Under the pieces are notes generated by a model that was not told the origin of the DNA, did not search any database, and saw only the letters and a program-made list of their open reading frames with translations. From positions 1-16,824 of the forward strand of contig JADKJI010000050.1 of the NCBI GenBank assembly GCA_016721085.1: 16,824 nucleotides of DNA. Reading direction: 5' to 3'. Source of the DNA: Chitinophagaceae bacterium. Its GTDB lineage: Bacteria; Bacteroidota; Bacteroidia; Chitinophagales; Chitinophagaceae. The position numbers were made by a program, and so were the translations under genes. This document shows positions 15,408-16,824 of this stretch, piece after piece; the stretch's first letter is position 1, and the number at the start of each line of letters is the position of its first letter.

Positions 15408-16824
15408 TTATTTGTTGCCAGGAACTGCAGGATACAGATAAGGATAAGTATCAACAAATGCAGGAAGTAGTGCCTTTTGTTCGCCAGTCATATTCTCGAA
15501 GGCCTTTTTTACATAATAACCTGGATTGTGATGTCCACAATCAAGTAAAGCGAAACCTCGAACATCTTTTGGTCTGTCGCCAGTAGGATTATCAGTTGCA
15601 CTAGTTAAATACGATACCACAGAAATAAGATTAATACCAATATCGCCGTTGAATTTATCTATCCTCATCTTATCATAACCCATATATTCACCAGGATTCA
15701 GGGTCATTGGGAAACTGCGTTCTGCGCAGTTATAATCATCATCCGCTCCACTGGCATTCAACCAATGACGATGACCTGGTATTTTGAAAGTAGTGCTATA
15801 GATGGCAGGTGACCAGAGTTTAGTTACGAAATCCACTCCATATTCAAAACGCTGGATGCGAGCAGTACCAAGTAATGATTCGGTTTTGTTTACAAATGCC
15901 TGGTCACCAACTGTACGAGGAGATGCGTAAGTATATACTTCACCAATATTATATCCTTTACCAGCGAGATAAGGTGCAGATATTAGTGCCATGCCTCCAC
16001 CAAGACTATGTCCGGTTATGAATATCTTCTTGTTTTTTGTTTTTGCTTCAAACGCATCTAGTGTTTGCATCAATTTGGTACGGATGATCCTGAATGAACT
16101 CCAGATACCGCCATGCATTTTTGTTCCTGCTAAAGGCCCATCTCCTGCGGTTGGAACAAAGTAGAAATCTGTGGCAATCCACTCCCATGAATCTTCCTTA
16201 TATACATTATCCGTTCCTCTCCACGCAATGATTATATATGTTTCGGTAGATACGACCATCACTTCCGGATCAAAACCAGGAATACGAACAGCATCTGCAA
16301 TGTTGATGAAATCCTGACGCTTGTTCAGGAATTTGAATTTTGGTTTAGACTTTTCGAAGGCGATTGAATCTTGTACGTACTTCTCCATCGCTGTGAGAGC
16401 TGGTGCAGTATTTGTAACAGGAGCTGTTGTTGTAACAGGAAGCTTTGAACTATTTAGCGTTTGTGTAGGAGCTTTAAGATCACTAAGATTATTATTTAAT
16501 GCACCAGAAGTATTCAGCTTTGATGAATTAAGATTTACACTATTCAATTGCACAGGACGTACTGGCTTCTTGTTGATATCATAGAACCAATGGCTTAAAC
16601 GTTTTGAAAAATCGCATTCAAAATTCGAGTTACTGGTATAATTAAGATTGGTAGAACGAAATCCAGAGGACGGGAAACCACTGGGATTACGAAGCTTCTT
16701 CAATTCAAAATCCAATCTTTCGGTATACATCAACAGGCTTAATTTGGAAAGAAGGTAGTTATTTACCTTACTTACCCCTGGTTGTTGATTAGGCTCAAAG
16801 TACCTGAAGCTATTGATTTCTTTC
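15408..16824 (-). CDS. Class 3 lipase (alpha/beta hydrolase), 5' partial
   Basis: This is a probable triacylglycerol lipase or related esterase of the Lipase_3 family. The nucleophile elbow is GHSLGGGMA (Ser codon 16005-16007). A strand with IIIAWRGTD, the family's oxyanion-side motif, precedes MHGGIWSSF; YASPRTVGD follows. A likely catalytic Asp is in EYGVDFVTKLW and the His in GHRHWL. A low-complexity Asn/Ser/Thr/Leu linker with repeated LNSSKL lies near the N-terminus. The frame is open through the window edge (471 visible residues). The part upstream of the first in-window start codon reads VNNYLLSKLSLL, like the NAYLL helix usual at the front of this family, so the start lies outside. 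A signal peptide therefore cannot be judged. It is the first visible gene of a two-gene unit with the cytolysin-like protein. Confidence 0.9.
   Translation of the reverse strand, partial: KEINSFRYFEPNQQPGVSKVNNYLLSKLSLLMYTERLDFELKKLRNPSGFPSSGFRSTNLNYTSNSNFECDFSKRLSHWFYDINKKPVRPVQLNSVNLNSSKLNTSGALNNNLSDLKAPTQTLNSSKLPVTTTAPVTNTAPALTAMEKYVQDSIAFEKSKPKFKFLNKRQDFINIADAVRIPGFDPEVMVVSTETYIIIAWRGTDNVYKEDSWEWIATDFYFVPTAGDGPLAGTKMHGGIWSSFRIIRTKLMQTLDAFEAKTKNKKIFITGHSLGGGMALISAPYLAGKGYNIGEVYTYASPRTVGDQAFVNKTESLLGTARIQRFEYGVDFVTKLWSPAIYSTTFKIPGHRHWLNASGADDDYNCAERSFPMTLNPGEYMGYDKMRIDKFNGDIGINLISVVSYLTSATDNPTGDRPKDVRGFALLDCGHHNPGYYVKKAFENMTGEQKALLPAFVDTYPYLYPAVPGNK

Noticed and set aside
15408..16733. TTG/ATG near 16730 as the start of the lipase
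   Set aside because: The minus frame has no stop up to position 16824, and the extra residues look like the family's N-terminal helix, so the gene is partial.

Overview
The window looks like a chromosomal segment of a Bacteroidota bacterium, most likely of the Chitinophagaceae or a near relative. This is inferred from AT-rich intergenic DNA, start sites without clear Shine-Dalgarno sequences, secreted proteins with Fn3, cleaved-adhesin-like and Ig-like modules, a TPR-CHAT protein of the type common in that phylum, and a thiol-activated-cytolysin homologue of the kind known from Bacteroidota. I see no rRNA, tRNA, CRISPR array, transposase or phage gene.

Layout. (1) Positions 1-1288, plus strand: the 3' part of a HisKA_3-type sensor kinase, with its phospho-accepting His inside the window, followed 3 nt later by a NarL/LuxR-type response regulator. 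(2) Positions 1289-1671: a gene-free stretch with two palindromic structures and traces of a Bacteroidota intergenic repeat. (3) Positions 1672-6865, plus: an exported caspase-fold (metacaspase-like) protein with a C-terminal DUF4384-like region. Its stop codon overlaps the start of a TPR-CHAT protease gene that is broken by three single-base indels. (4) Positions 7140-10199, plus: a large secreted multi-domain adhesin-like protein. (5) Positions 10217-13509: a 3.3 kb segment bounded by nested inverted repeats built around the core GATGWCATC. It holds a GlcG/HbpS-like gene, a PLD-family gene broken by three frameshifts, and a convergent lipocalin-like lipoprotein gene; the last two are separated by a strong bidirectional hairpin. 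(6) Positions 13595-16824, minus: a two-gene unit made of a class 3 lipase (5' end beyond the window) and a secreted cholesterol-dependent-cytolysin-like protein, 22 nt apart.

How the genes may work together. The caspase and TPR-CHAT proteins are two clan CD peptidases with signal peptides and translationally coupled reading frames, so they probably act as an extracytoplasmic protease pair; the second may now be inactive. The lipase and cytolysin-like protein form a plausible secreted membrane-targeting pair. All six detectable frameshifts fall in two of the nine genes. This points to real decay, though indel errors in the assembly cannot be excluded. The two-component system has no visible link to the rest.

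The most unusual points are the CDC-like protein without the undecapeptide beside a lipase, the nested inverted repeats around the 3.3 kb segment, the coupled caspase/CHAT pair, and a dnaX-type slippery heptamer in the correct phase at one CHAT frameshift.
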